Shown here: in pieces, positions 1-8,106 of the stretch | Layout of the letters: each line of letters begins with the position of its first letter | Position numbering within the stretch: the first letter of the stretch is position 1 | Origin: Paenibacillus sp. UNC499MF | GTDB lineage: Bacteria > Bacillota > Bacilli > Paenibacillales > NBRC-103111 | Assembly (NCBI RefSeq): GCF_900107975.1 | Contig: NZ_FNVF01000002.1 | Span: 77,178 to 141,177, forward strand | Reading direction: 5' to 3' | Length of the DNA: 64,000 bases | Made by a program: the position numbers and the translations under genes | The notes under the pieces: generated by a model | What the model was told of the DNA's origin: nothing | Database searches by the model: none | What the model saw: only the letters and a program-made list of their open reading frames with translations

Positions 1-95
1 CCAGTGCTCGCCAGTGCTCGCCAGTGCTCGCCAGTGCTCGCCAGTGCTCGCCAGTGCTCGCCAGTGCTCGCCAGTGCTCGCCAGTGCTCGCCAGT
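1..95. repeat. Decamer tandem array (CCAGTGCTCG)n
   Basis: Nine exact head-to-tail copies of CCAGTGCTCG are followed by a partial copy (CCAGT). The array runs off the left edge, so its full length is unknown. Because the unit is 10 nt, three copies make 30 nt and all forward frames stay open and encode the same 10-residue peptide repeat; the long forward reading frames that start here are therefore artefacts. The 160 bases between the array and the LacI stop codon show no gene I can support. Confidence 0.95.
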
Positions 96-255
96 CACGA
101 CGCGCCCGGTTCCTTCCGCCGGCTCCCGGACATCGCATCGCGTATCCGACGTCAGGAGCCTCCCGCGGCCGGACTGCGGCAGCTTCGCCCGAGGCGCCTT
201 GACGCCGCCTGCCGCGCTCCCGGCATGCGGCCCCGCGCCAACTCATCGAGCGCAG

Positions 256-1233
256 CTACACGGTCGCGCGTTCAATGAGGCGGAAAGGAAGCTCCCGGTG
301 TTCCACGGGGCTGGCGGGGTCCTGCAGCCGCTTAAGCAGCAGGGAGAAGGCCGTCCGCCCAATCTCGACGAGCCGGTTATCGATGGTAGTGATATCGAAA
401 AGCTGCGAAATCGGATGGTTGTCGAAGGAGACGATCGCCAGATCCTCCGGTACGCGGAGGCCTTTTCTGACCGCCTCGCTGATGATGCCGGCGGCAACCT
501 GATCCCCCGCCACAAGCAGGGCGGTCGGACGCTCGTCCATGTCCAGGATGCCGCGGACTACCTCCGCTCCGTCTTCGATGGAGTAGATCTGGTAGAACAT
601 CCATTCCTCCCGGACGGGAACACCCGCCGAAGAGAGAGCGTCGGAAAAAGCGCGGCGGCGGTTCCGGCTGTTGAAGCTGTGTCCCCGTCCCAGGCAGTAG
701 CCGATCCGGGTATGCCCTTTTTCCAGAAGAAGCTGCATGGCCAGCCGGAAACTGCCGTAATGGTCGATATGTACGGACGAGATCCGGTCGCTCTCGATAT
801 ATTCACAGGCAATGATCGGCCCAAACTGGGAGTAAGCCTCGATGACTTCCCATTCCAGAGAACGGGAACAGATCAGCAGGCCGTCGATCTGTTTGATTTT
901 CAGCATGTTCAGCAGTTCGGTTTCCTTATCCGCCCCGTACTTCGTCTGACTGACGAGGAGATGCACATTGGCTTCAAGCGCCTCTTGCGCGATGCCTTCC
1001 ATAATGCTGTTGAAGTAGGGCAGATTAAGATAGGGGATGACAACCCCAACCATGTTCGTTTTGCCGGTAATGAGATGAACCGCATTCACATTGCGGGAAT
1101 AGTTAAGGCGGTGTACGACTTCCTGTACAGCCGCGCGTTTGGCTTCGCTGACGTAAGGATGATCGTTGAGCACGCGGGAAACGGTCGTTACGGAGACTCC
1201 GGCCAGCCTGGCAATATCCTTGATGTTGGCCAT
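256..1233 (-). CDS. LacI-family transcriptional regulator
   Basis: A 325-residue DNA-binding repressor of the LacI/GalR family, the usual length. The N-terminal helix-turn-helix and hinge helix (residues about 3-50, with the core VSVTTVSRVLN) are followed by a periplasmic-binding-protein-like sensor domain to the C-terminus. The ATG has a strong AAAGGAGG site about 9 nt upstream. The effector is probably a sugar, by family, but the sequence does not say which one. The gene stands alone: no sugar transporter or glycosidase lies beside it in the window, and the left side is repeat DNA, so the regulon is unknown. The neighbour on the other side is a divergently transcribed HAD phosphatase, which could be a target. 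Confidence 0.93.
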   Translation of the reverse strand: MANIKDIARLAGVSVTTVSRVLNDHPYVSEAKRAAVQEVVHRLNYSRNVNAVHLITGKTNMVGVVIPYLNLPYFNSIMEGIAQEALEANVHLLVSQTKYGADKETELLNMLKIKQIDGLLICSRSLEWEVIEAYSQFGPIIACEYIESDRISSVHIDHYGSFRLAMQLLLEKGHTRIGYCLGRGHSFNSRNRRRAFSDALSSAGVPVREEWMFYQIYSIEDGAEVVRGILDMDERPTALLVAGDQVAAGIISEAVRKGLRVPEDLAIVSFDNHPISQLFDITTIDNRLVEIGRTAFSLLLKRLQDPASPVEHRELPFRLIERATV

Positions 1234-1344
1234 AGGTCCGGCCTCCTTTCTGTCCTCAGTTTAATCCAGCCCGATTGTCCGCGTCAAAAATTTACGATGA
1301 GTGACTTGACGTGAAAAGCATTTCATACCTTACGCTTAATTTGC

Positions 1345-1404
1345 AAGCCTTCACGACTCCGTCCGGCGTAACCTTAGGGGCGTTACGGACGAGGCGGAAG
1401 GCTT
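1345..1404. other. Large imperfect hairpin upstream of the HAD gene
   Basis: Three nested complementary segments pair: AAGCCTTC (1345-1352) with GAAGGCTT (1397-1404), CGTCC (1360-1364) with GGACG (1387-1391), and GTAAC (1368-1372) with GTTAC (1382-1386), closing a 9-nt loop. There is no T-run after either arm, so it is not a standard terminator. It lies in the divergent intergenic region 65 nt before the HAD start codon and could be an mRNA leader structure or an operator; I cannot tell which. Confidence 0.5.
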
Positions 1405-1468
1405 CCGCTCAAGACCTGGTTACCTCGGCACAATTTTAACGAACTTATACCGGAAGGGGTACAGAGAG

Positions 1469-2278
1469 ATGGAGAGAGCTATCGTATTTTTTGATATCGA
1501 CGGGACACTGCTGGATGAGAATAAAGAGATTCCCGCATCCACCCGCAAAGCCGTCAAAATGCTGCAGGAACGGGGCGTATATACGGCCATAGCGACCGGC
1601 CGCGTACCGTCCATGTTCAAAAACGTGAGAGAAGAACTCGGCATTTCGTCCTACGTATCCATTAACGGACAATATGTCCTTTTCGAAGGCCGGGAAATTT
1701 ATACGAATCCGATGGATCCCGCGAAGCTTGCGGAACTGGTCCGGGCGGCGGACGAGCAGGGCCATCCCCTGGCGTACTGCGGCCACCCAGAGACCCGCGT
1801 AAGCAGTTCGCATCCGCATGTGAAGGAGAGCTACGATAACCTGAAGCTTCCGTGTCCGGAAGCCGATCCGGAGTTTTACAAACATTCTGCGGTATTTCAG
1901 GGACATTTATTCTGCGATGCAGAGGCCGAAAAAATATACGCCGAGCGGTATCCGCATTTTCAGTTCATCCGCTGGCACGAGCATGCTCTTGACGTTCTGC
2001 CTGCAGGCAGCTCCAAAGCAATCGGCATTCAGGAGATGCTCCAAGCCGTCGGCATTCCGAACGAAAATTGTTACGCCTTCGGCGACGGGCTGAACGATAT
2101 TCAGATGCTCACCAGCGTCGGAAAGGGAATCGCGATGGGTAATGGGGCGCCGGAAGCGAAAGCCGCGGCCGATTTGGTCACGGACTCGTGCTCCGAAGAC
2201 GGCATCCTGAAGGGACTTGTCCGGGTAGGGCTCCTTCCCGAGGAGGCTCTTGAAGTTTTGGGTGAGCATGCCCGTTGA
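1469..2278 (+). CDS. Cof-type HAD hydrolase (phosphatase)
   Basis: A 269-residue cytoplasmic phosphatase of the HAD superfamily, subclass IIB (Cof type). Motif I is DIDGT at residues 9-13 (nucleophile Asp9), motif II the TGR segment near residue 43, the motif III lysine lies in SSKAIGI, and motif IV is GDGLND. The mobile C2 cap sits between motifs II and III. Members of this family dephosphorylate sugar phosphates, FMN or pyridoxal phosphate; the substrate cannot be read from sequence. The ATG follows GAAGGGG. The gene is monocistronic and ends at a bidirectional terminator shared with manA. Confidence 0.9.
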   Translation: MERAIVFFDIDGTLLDENKEIPASTRKAVKMLQERGVYTAIATGRVPSMFKNVREELGISSYVSINGQYVLFEGREIYTNPMDPAKLAELVRAADEQGHPLAYCGHPETRVSSSHPHVKESYDNLKLPCPEADPEFYKHSAVFQGHLFCDAEAEKIYAERYPHFQFIRWHEHALDVLPAGSSKAIGIQEMLQAVGIPNENCYAFGDGLNDIQMLTSVGKGIAMGNGAPEAKAAADLVTDSCSEDGILKGLVRVGLLPEEALEVLGEHAR

Positions 2279-2330
2279 GCCTAGGCCAGGGCCAAGTGCG
2301 AGATAGTATGTTTTGTTTTCATCGAACGTT

Positions 2331-2383
2331 AAAAAGCCTTCTTCCTACACGTGCGATCGGCACGGAGGGAAGAAGGCTTTTTT
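2331..2383. terminator. Bidirectional terminator between HAD gene and manA
   Basis: A perfect 15-nt inverted repeat (2331-2345 and 2368-2382) starts with AAAAA and ends with a T-run, so it can act on both converging transcripts. Confidence 0.9.
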
Positions 2384-2436
2384 ATGCAAATCTCAGGGGT
2401 TTGCCGGCAGGCTGGAAGCCTAACGCACGGCTTAGC

Positions 2437-3402
2437 TTATGGCAGGTAGGAACGCAGCACCGTCTGGCTGCCGCTGAGCGTGTAGCCGCCAAGCGTGGCC
2501 GGCAGCAGGAAGCAGTCGCCCGGCTTCATCGCGAGGGAGCCGTCGGCCCATTCCAGCGAGCCGCTGCCTTCGCAGGCAATCAGCAGCGTGAAGCTCTCCG
2601 GCGTCGTGGACAGGTTCCAGGGGGCGGTTACCACGCCCTTTTCCACCACGAAATAAGGCGAAGCGGCCAGCTCCAGCCATTCGTTCGGCGCGGCGTCCAT
2701 CGTTTTCATAAAAGTGGCGCCGGCCTTACCGAAGCCGATGACATTCAGCGAGTCTTCGATATGAAGCTCCCGCGGCTTGCCGTCGAGTCCGGGGCGGTTA
2801 TAGTCGTACAGGCGGTAAGTCGTGTCCGAGTTTTGCTGGATTTCCGCTACCAGAACGCCGGAGCCCAGGGCATGGACCGTGCCCGAAGGAATATAGAAGC
2901 TGTCGCCTTTCTCGGCTTCCACGGACATCATGGTGTCCAGAATGCGGTCTTCTTGTACGGCGGCTTCGAATTCGGAACGCGTGATTCCTTCCTTCAGCCC
3001 GTAGATGATCTTCGCTCCGGGCTTAGCATCCAGCACGTACCACATCTCGGTTTTTCCGAGCTCGCCCTGTGCCAGGTTCTCGTAGTCATTGCCGGGATGA
3101 ACCTGCACGGACAAGTCGTCGTTGCAGTCAAGCAGCTTGACGAGCAGAGGGAATCGACCGTTTCCGGCGGAAGCGCCTTTCGCGCCGAACCATTCGGCGC
3201 CCAGCTTTTCCCGGACTTCGTCCAGGCCGAGCCCTTTCAATTCTCCATTCGTAACGGTAGAGGTGCCGTTGGCATGATCCGCGATCATCCAGCCTTCTCC
3301 CACATGGCCTTCGGGAATCTCATAGCCGAATTCCTCCAGGGCGCGGCCGCCCCATACACGGTGTTTAAAATCGGGTTGAAAATGAATCGGGTAAGGTTTC
3401 AT
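2437..3402 (-). CDS. manA: Mannose-6-phosphate isomerase, class I
   Basis: Type I phosphomannose isomerase that interconverts mannose-6-phosphate and fructose-6-phosphate with a bound Zn ion. The cupin core shows the Zn ligands in VQVHPGND and further acidic/His residues (PSGTVHAL). The product is 321 residues, like Bacillus ManA/Pmi. I start it at the ATG at 3402, which has AGAGGAG 7 nt upstream, rather than at an upstream ATG inside mnmM. Its ATG overlaps the mnmM stop codon in an ATGA quadruplet, so it is translationally coupled to the tRNA-modification genes upstream. It ends at the shared terminator at 2331-2383. Confidence 0.93.
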   Translation of the reverse strand: MKPYPIHFQPDFKHRVWGGRALEEFGYEIPEGHVGEGWMIADHANGTSTVTNGELKGLGLDEVREKLGAEWFGAKGASAGNGRFPLLVKLLDCNDDLSVQVHPGNDYENLAQGELGKTEMWYVLDAKPGAKIIYGLKEGITRSEFEAAVQEDRILDTMMSVEAEKGDSFYIPSGTVHALGSGVLVAEIQQNSDTTYRLYDYNRPGLDGKPRELHIEDSLNVIGFGKAGATFMKTMDAAPNEWLELAASPYFVVEKGVVTAPWNLSTTPESFTLLIACEGSGSLEWADGSLAMKPGDCFLLPATLGGYTLSGSQTVLRSYLP

Positions 3403-4004
3403 TTCAGTACTCCTCTCGGTTTCTTTTTCTCTATACCAATCAGGTAAGGCGACCGTGCCGCACTGTTGATAAACCGGTAGCAGAGCACGCTCCACTTCTC
3501 CTGGGGAAGTCCGGCGGCCCAGCTTTCGACCGCCTGTGCCTCGGAAGCGCCGCCATCGTGCCCCGGATACAGGGCGATGGTTAGGACGCCTCCTTCGCGC
3601 AGCAGAAGGAGCGCGGCTTCCAGCGCGGGCAGCGTGGAAGCCGGCACGGTAATAACCCCGGGATCTGCGCCGGGCAGATACCCGAGGTTGAACATGACGG
3701 CGGCCGTCCGTCCCATACAGTCGTCCGGGAGGGCGGCCGCCATTTCGGCGTGGCTGCGCAGCAGGAGCGAGACCCGCTGCGCGCCGCCGGTATCGGCCAG
3801 CTCGCGTTCCAGCCGCGTACGGGCGGTTTCCAGCGCCTGAGGCTGGATATCGAAGCCGTACACGCGGCCACCGCCGCCGACGAGCCTGGCGAGGAAGAGG
3901 GTGTCCACCCCGTTGCCTACGGTGGCGTCAATCACCGTATCGCCGGGGCGGACACGTTCCTCGATCCATTTATGCGCGCAGCTCAATATGGAGAGAAATC
4001 CCAT
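3399..4004 (-). CDS. mnmM: tRNA mnm5U34-type methyltransferase, YtqB/MnmM family
   Basis: A 201-residue class I SAM-dependent methyltransferase. The SAM-binding motif is DATVGNGVDTLFLA (residues about 25-38), followed by the acidic GFDIQ and a NLGYLPG catalytic-region motif typical of the YtqB family. B. subtilis YtqB was identified as MnmM, which methylates the wobble uridine side chain of certain tRNAs; this assignment here rests on family resemblance and on the neighbour, since ytqA lies directly upstream as in Bacillus. The ATG has GGAGG 5 nt upstream. It starts 12 nt after the ytqA-like gene and overlaps manA by 4 nt. Confidence 0.82.
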   Translation of the reverse strand: MGFLSILSCAHKWIEERVRPGDTVIDATVGNGVDTLFLARLVGGGGRVYGFDIQPQALETARTRLERELADTGGAQRVSLLLRSHAEMAAALPDDCMGRTAAVMFNLGYLPGADPGVITVPASTLPALEAALLLLREGGVLTIALYPGHDGGASEAQAVESWAAGLPQEKWSVLCYRFINSAARSPYLIGIEKKKPRGVLK

Positions 4005-4016
4005 GGCGGCCTCCGC

Positions 4017-4985
4017 TTAAACCTGTCCGGCGGGGTTTGCGGGCGTCCACAGCTTTCCCTGCCAAGTATCCCGGCGCTTCAGCTCGGCGTCAATTGCATT
4101 CAGCACTTCCCATTTCTTCAGGCTCCACATGGGGCCTATGAGCAGGTCGCGCGGCGCATCGCCGGTCAGCCGGTGTACGATCATTTCCGGCGGGAGCAGC
4201 TCAAGCGTATCGACGATGAGCTTGATGTACTCATCCTGTTCCAGAAAGCGCAGCAGGCCCGCTTCGTACTGTTTTACCATCGGCGTTTTGCGCATCAGGT
4301 GAAGCAGATGGATTTTGATGCCTTGTACGTCCATGGCGGCGACTGCTTTTCCGGTCTCGATCATCATTTCATCCGTTTCCTGCGGCAGTCCGTAAATAAT
4401 ATGCGCGCACGTCCGGATGTTGTGTTTTCTCAGCTTCGCGACAGCTTCCGTGTAGCACTGCGTATCATGGGCCCGGTTAATGAGAGTAGACGTGCTTTCG
4501 TGAATAGTCTGAAGGCCCATTTCGACCCAAAGGTAGGTGCGCTCATTGAGCTCGGCCAAATATTCCACGACATCGTCAGGCAGACAGTCCGGCCGCGTAG
4601 CGATGGACAGCCCTACAACACCGGGCTGCTGAAGAATGACTTCATAATACTCACGCAGTTCATCCACGGGCGCGTAAGTGTTGGTGTAGGCTTGAAAATA
4701 GCCGATGTACTTGGCGTCCGGCCATTTCTGGTGCTGACGGTCCCGGATCGTGTTAAACTGCGTCACCAGGTCATCGCGGCGCCTTCCCGCAAAGTCGCCT
4801 GATCCTCTCGCGCTGCAGAACGTGCAGCCTCCGGTAGCGATTTTGCCGTCCCTGTTCGGGCAGGTGAAACCCGCGTCCAGCATGACTTTGAAAACCTTCT
4901 CGCCGAACTGGCGGCGCATTTCGTAATTCCATGTATGAAACCGTTTATCTCCCCACAGGAGAGGCTCGGCTGTAATTGCGTTCAT
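4017..4985 (-). CDS. Radical SAM protein, YtqA/TIGR01212 family
   Basis: A 322-residue radical SAM enzyme of the YtqA (YhcC-like) family. The Fe-S cysteines have the family's unusual spacing, C-x11-C-x2-C, in CPNRDGKIATGGCTFC, rather than the common CxxxCxxC. Elp3/radical-SAM barrel segments follow (GLSIATRPDC, EMGLQT, HIIYGLPQET). Its exact reaction is not established to my knowledge; linkage to mnmM suggests a role around tRNA wobble-uridine modification (inference). I start it at the ATG at 4985, which has AAAAGGAG 11 nt upstream; a longer reading from 5051 lacks a ribosome site. Confidence 0.87.
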   Translation of the reverse strand: MNAITAEPLLWGDKRFHTWNYEMRRQFGEKVFKVMLDAGFTCPNRDGKIATGGCTFCSARGSGDFAGRRRDDLVTQFNTIRDRQHQKWPDAKYIGYFQAYTNTYAPVDELREYYEVILQQPGVVGLSIATRPDCLPDDVVEYLAELNERTYLWVEMGLQTIHESTSTLINRAHDTQCYTEAVAKLRKHNIRTCAHIIYGLPQETDEMMIETGKAVAAMDVQGIKIHLLHLMRKTPMVKQYEAGLLRFLEQDEYIKLIVDTLELLPPEMIVHRLTGDAPRDLLIGPMWSLKKWEVLNAIDAELKRRDTWQGKLWTPANPAGQV

Positions 4986-5144
4986 GAGGTTTAGTACTCC
5001 TTTTTCAAATCTGACTTTTCCTATTGTAGCCCAAAACAAAAGGGAATGCACCCCTTCCTCTGCCAGTATGTACCCCGTTTAAAGCATCCCGGCGCGGACA
5101 TCCTAAGGGAGCAATAAAACAACTGCTTTGAAAGGGGACTGTCC

Positions 5145-5705
5145 ATGAAAAAGCTTCGCTATGCTACGCTTGCTGTTGCCCTGACTTCTATGCTTACGGT
5201 GGGTGCCGCGCACGCCAGCACGCTGGGTACAGGTTCGACGACAGGAACGACCAACACGACGGCAACCGGCACGACAACTCCGGGGACAACCATGAACGGT
5301 ACGAACCCGAACGGTACGATCGGCAACCAGCTTAACCAGGCTTACAACACCGGCCGCGGTGTCGTATCCGGTGCAGCCGGCGCAGTAACCGGCGGTGTGG
5401 GCGGAGCTGTCAGCGGTGCCGCCAACGGTGCGGCCAACGGCGTGAACGCCTACGGCACAGGCACCAACGGCAACACGGGCACTTACGGCACGACCGGCAC
5501 GACAGGTACCAACGGCAACCGTATGATGGATCGTATGAGCACAACAGGTACGAACAACCGCGGTGCTTATGACACGTCCACATACCGTACGTACGGAACG
5601 ACCCGCAACGATATGGACTGGGGATGGCTCGGTCTTCTCGGTCTGGTCGGTCTGGCCGGTCTGGGCGGCCGCAACAAAAAGGAAAACGAAATCCGCAACC
5701 GTTAA
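5145..5705 (+). CDS. WGxxGxxG-motif surface/secreted protein
   Basis: A 186-residue exported protein. Residues 1-25 are a signal peptide (MKK start, hydrophobic core, AHA-S cleavage). The body is a Thr/Gly/Asn-rich low-complexity tract with many TGTT-like units and a Gly/Ala segment (VVSGAAGAVTGGVGGAV). The C-terminus carries a WGWLGLLGLVGLAGL membrane segment followed by charged residues, the arrangement of WGxxGxxG proteins of Paenibacillus and relatives. It is probably anchored in or sorted through the membrane. Function is unknown. GAAAGGGG precedes the ATG. It is divergent from the ytqA-like gene. Confidence 0.8.
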   Translation: MKKLRYATLAVALTSMLTVGAAHASTLGTGSTTGTTNTTATGTTTPGTTMNGTNPNGTIGNQLNQAYNTGRGVVSGAAGAVTGGVGGAVSGAANGAANGVNAYGTGTNGNTGTYGTTGTTGTNGNRMMDRMSTTGTNNRGAYDTSTYRTYGTTRNDMDWGWLGLLGLVGLAGLGGRNKKENEIRNR

Positions 5706-5729
5706 TCCACGGAAATGTACGGGAAGCAG

Positions 5730-5761
5730 AAGGGCATCTCTTTCGGAGATGTCCTTTCCCT
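5730..5761 (+). terminator. Probable terminator after the WGxxGxxG gene
   Basis: AAGGGCATCTC (5730-5740) pairs with GAGATGTCCTT (5746-5756) around a short loop; the T-run behind it is short and broken by Cs. Confidence 0.6.
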
Positions 5762-5835
5762 CTGTCTCCCGGCATCCAGGCAGTCCGATATAGTTTGTAG
5801 AAATTTTTCATTCATTGACCGGGAGGTGAGAAGAA

Positions 5836-6021
5836 ATGCTGACTCTGAGCCGAAGGGAAAACCATGAGGAACAGGAAACGGCAGAAATCACGCTGGAGCT
5901 TACGCCGAAAGAAGCCATGATCCTGGCCGGCACCGCAAATTTCGCTTACGACATCCGGGCCGCTGCCGAAGCGCGCCGCAAGGTGCGCCGTGAAGTGGAG
6001 GCGGTTTTGTTTGACCGCTGA
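5836..6021 (+). CDS. Small hypothetical protein (61 aa)
   Basis: An excellent GGGAGGTGA site lies 7 nt before the ATG, and codon use matches the neighbours, so I take this as a real gene. The 61-residue product is charged and soluble (Glu-rich N-terminal half, TPKEAMILAG, Arg/Lys-rich C-terminus) and likely mostly helical. No domain is recognised and there is no signal peptide or membrane segment. It lies alone between a putative terminator and the trmB promoter. Confidence 0.65.
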   Translation: MLTLSRRENHEEQETAEITLELTPKEAMILAGTANFAYDIRAAAEARRKVRREVEAVLFDR

Positions 6022-6087
6022 CGTTTCCGGCCGGATAGATCCGTTGATTTTTAACATTTCCGACGCTTGCCGGATGCTTATTTTCCT

Positions 6088-6116
6088 TTGCATTTTCTTA
6101 GGGAATCGTCTATTAT
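6088..6116 (+). promoter_or_regulatory. Candidate sigma-A promoter for trmB
   Basis: TTGCAT, a 17-nt spacer and TATTAT lie about 70 nt before the trmB start codon. The -35 is weak. Confidence 0.4.
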
Positions 6117-6186
6117 TTGAAGCATGTTTCCGTGAGCCCGCAGGGATTGACCGAGGGGACCGGATAAGGATTAGGGGAGGTAAGCA

Positions 6187-6918
6187 ATGCGTTTAAGAGG
6201 AAGAAAAGGCATCCGGGAAGCAATCGAGAAGCAGCGCGATCTCATTGTTCTGGAACCGGCTTTATATAAAGGAAAATGGGCTGAAGTGTTCGGGAACGGC
6301 AATCCGATTCATGTGGAACTCGGGATGGGCAAAGGCCAGTTCATCAGTGAAATGAGCCGGCGCAATCCCGGCATTAACTTCATCGGAGTAGATATGTACG
6401 ATGAACTGATCCGCAGAGCCAGCGAGAAAGTCCGGATCGCTCACGGCATTGACGAGACCGCCGTGGATGTGTCGCTGGACAATATCCGGCTGGCGCTGTT
6501 CAACATCGAACGGCTGGAAGAAGTGTTCGACGAGAACGAGCTGGAGCGGATTTATCTGAACTTCAGCGATCCGTGGCCCAAGAAGAAACATGCCAGACGC
6601 CGTCTGACCCATGCGGGGTTCGTTCATAAATACAAACACGCGCTTAACGAGCGCGGCGAAATTCATTTCAAAACCGATTCCAGATCCTTGTTCGAATTCT
6701 CGCTGAATTCTTTTGCGGACATGGATTTGAGAATGCGGAACATTTCCCTTGATCTGCACGGCGGCTTCGAGGAAGGATTCAATCCGGATCACGTCATGAC
6801 GGAATACGAAACAAAGTTTGCCAAACAGGGCATGAATATACACCGCGTAGAAGTGGTGCTCGGGTCCCGGGCGCTTGCAGAGCACGTGGAGCGCCTGAAA
6901 GAAGAACAGCAGTCCTAG
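6187..6918 (+). CDS. trmB: tRNA (guanine-N7-)-methyltransferase
   Basis: A 243-residue SAM-dependent enzyme that makes m7G46 in tRNA. The SAM-binding motif VELGMGKGQF (about residues 43-52) and the TrmB signature NFSDPWPKKKHARRRLT (about 120-136) are intact. The ATG follows GGGGAGG at good distance. The last six codons plus stop lie inside a perfect palindrome shared with the end of the convergent glycosyltransferase gene; the two stop codons overlap in CTAG at 6915-6918. Confidence 0.96.
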   Translation: MRLRGRKGIREAIEKQRDLIVLEPALYKGKWAEVFGNGNPIHVELGMGKGQFISEMSRRNPGINFIGVDMYDELIRRASEKVRIAHGIDETAVDVSLDNIRLALFNIERLEEVFDENELERIYLNFSDPWPKKKHARRRLTHAGFVHKYKHALNERGEIHFKTDSRSLFEFSLNSFADMDLRMRNISLDLHGGFEEGFNPDHVMTEYETKFAKQGMNIHRVEVVLGSRALAEHVERLKEEQQS

Positions 6919-6938
6919 ACGGACTGCTGTTCTTCTTT
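6898..6938. terminator. Bidirectional terminator made of both genes' last codons
   Basis: A perfect 18-bp stem (6898-6915 with 6921-6938) and a 5-nt loop TAGAC. Each arm encodes the C-terminal KEEQQS of the gene that runs into it, so the trmB and glycosyltransferase products end alike. Each strand ends in a T-rich tract. Confidence 0.85.
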
Positions 6939-8051
6939 GTGTATAAGCGTCATGATGACTTGAGAATAGTCCGTTTGGAACATATTGCGGCAGCTTTCCC
7001 GGATATCTTCCCGCATCCGCCGCATTTCGCCGCCTCGTTCCGATAAACCTTTGAACCATAAGCGGATCGTTTCTTCCGACAAAATGGATTCCCCGAAGCC
7101 GTTTTCCGTAAAGAAGATAAGGTTTTCTTCTTCCTGCCCCGGTATAGGCTTGTGGAAAAGCATCGGAATGCCTTTAGCCAAACCTTCCGTACAGGTCATG
7201 CCTCCGGGTTTGGTCACCAGCAGATCCGAAATTTCCATCAGCTTGTCGACTTCGTTCGTAAAGCCGAGAAGCTTTACATGAGGATGAAGGAAGCGCGGGT
7301 CTTCCTGGCATTTCGCTAAGGCCTTCTGATTGCTTCCGAAGCAGAAAATAAGCTGCACCCGGTCGCGCCAGCGGAGCATTTCGTCAAGAACAGCGTCATC
7401 CCCGATGAGTCCCCAGCCGCCTCCCATGACCAGTACCGTCGGGATGGAAGCCAGCCCGAACCGGCGGCGGATTTCCGCCTTGTCGTGAGGCTGGCGGAAA
7501 CCGGGATGCACCGGGATGCCGGTGATCTCGATCTTGCCGCCGTCTACTCCGCGGTGGAGCAGCTTGGTCTTGACTTTGTCGGATGACACGAGATATTTGT
7601 TCACTTCCGGCGAAATCCAGGTGCCGTGCACGTCGTAATCCGTTATGACCGTGCACAAAGGCACGGACAGCCCGGCTCTCTTCAGACGGGAAACGACGAT
7701 GCTCGGGAACGGATGCGTGCAGACGATAGCGTCGGGACGCAGCTGGGTGATGATCTGGGCCGTCTGGGCGTAAAAGATCCGGTGGAGCGCCATTTGTGTA
7801 ATGGGATTCAACGATTTTTTGTATTGGAAGCGATAAAGCTTTCCGTATAATTTCGGCTGGGAGTGGAGCGCTTTGCGATAGGCGGAAAAAATCCATCTGG
7901 CTAGCGTCGGGTGAAGGAAAGCGCCCAGTTCCAGAACACGCGTCTGGATGCCTGGATACAGCTGCCGCATATTTTCGGAAAGGGCGTAAGCGGCCTGGGT
8001 ATGTCCGGCACCGAAGCCTTCAGATAACAGCAGTACTCTTTTTTTGCGCAA
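6915..8051 (-). CDS. MGDG-synthase-like processive lipid glycosyltransferase (UgtP family)
   Basis: A 378-residue GT28-fold enzyme. The N-terminal MGDG synthase domain opens with VLLLSEGFGAGHT and the GT28 C-terminal nucleotide-sugar domain has VMGGGWGL and the KPGGMTC donor-binding loop. Relatives add glucose or galactose to diacylglycerol at the inner face of the membrane, giving glycolipids and lipoteichoic acid anchors; the sugar and acceptor here are inferred from the family. The start is TTG at 8051, with AAAGGTGA 7 nt upstream; the next in-frame ATG would cut the acceptor domain. It lies 55 nt downstream of the PAP2 gene on the same strand and may share its transcript. Confidence 0.86.
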   Translation of the reverse strand: MRKKRVLLLSEGFGAGHTQAAYALSENMRQLYPGIQTRVLELGAFLHPTLARWIFSAYRKALHSQPKLYGKLYRFQYKKSLNPITQMALHRIFYAQTAQIITQLRPDAIVCTHPFPSIVVSRLKRAGLSVPLCTVITDYDVHGTWISPEVNKYLVSSDKVKTKLLHRGVDGGKIEITGIPVHPGFRQPHDKAEIRRRFGLASIPTVLVMGGGWGLIGDDAVLDEMLRWRDRVQLIFCFGSNQKALAKCQEDPRFLHPHVKLLGFTNEVDKLMEISDLLVTKPGGMTCTEGLAKGIPMLFHKPIPGQEEENLIFFTENGFGESILSEETIRLWFKGLSERGGEMRRMREDIRESCRNMFQTDYSQVIMTLIHKEEQQSV

Positions 8052-8106
8052 GTCTAGTCACCTTTCCTTCGCATCCATTAATTTCCATATCCTTACCATA
8101 CTCAAT

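Noticed and set aside
1-95. Possible CRISPR array
   Set aside because: Units are only 10 bp and there are no spacers.
4-1314. A 436-codon plus-strand open frame across the decamer array and the LacI gene
   Set aside because: It starts within the tandem repeat and runs antisense to a clear LacI gene; the peptide is low-complexity and shows no domain.
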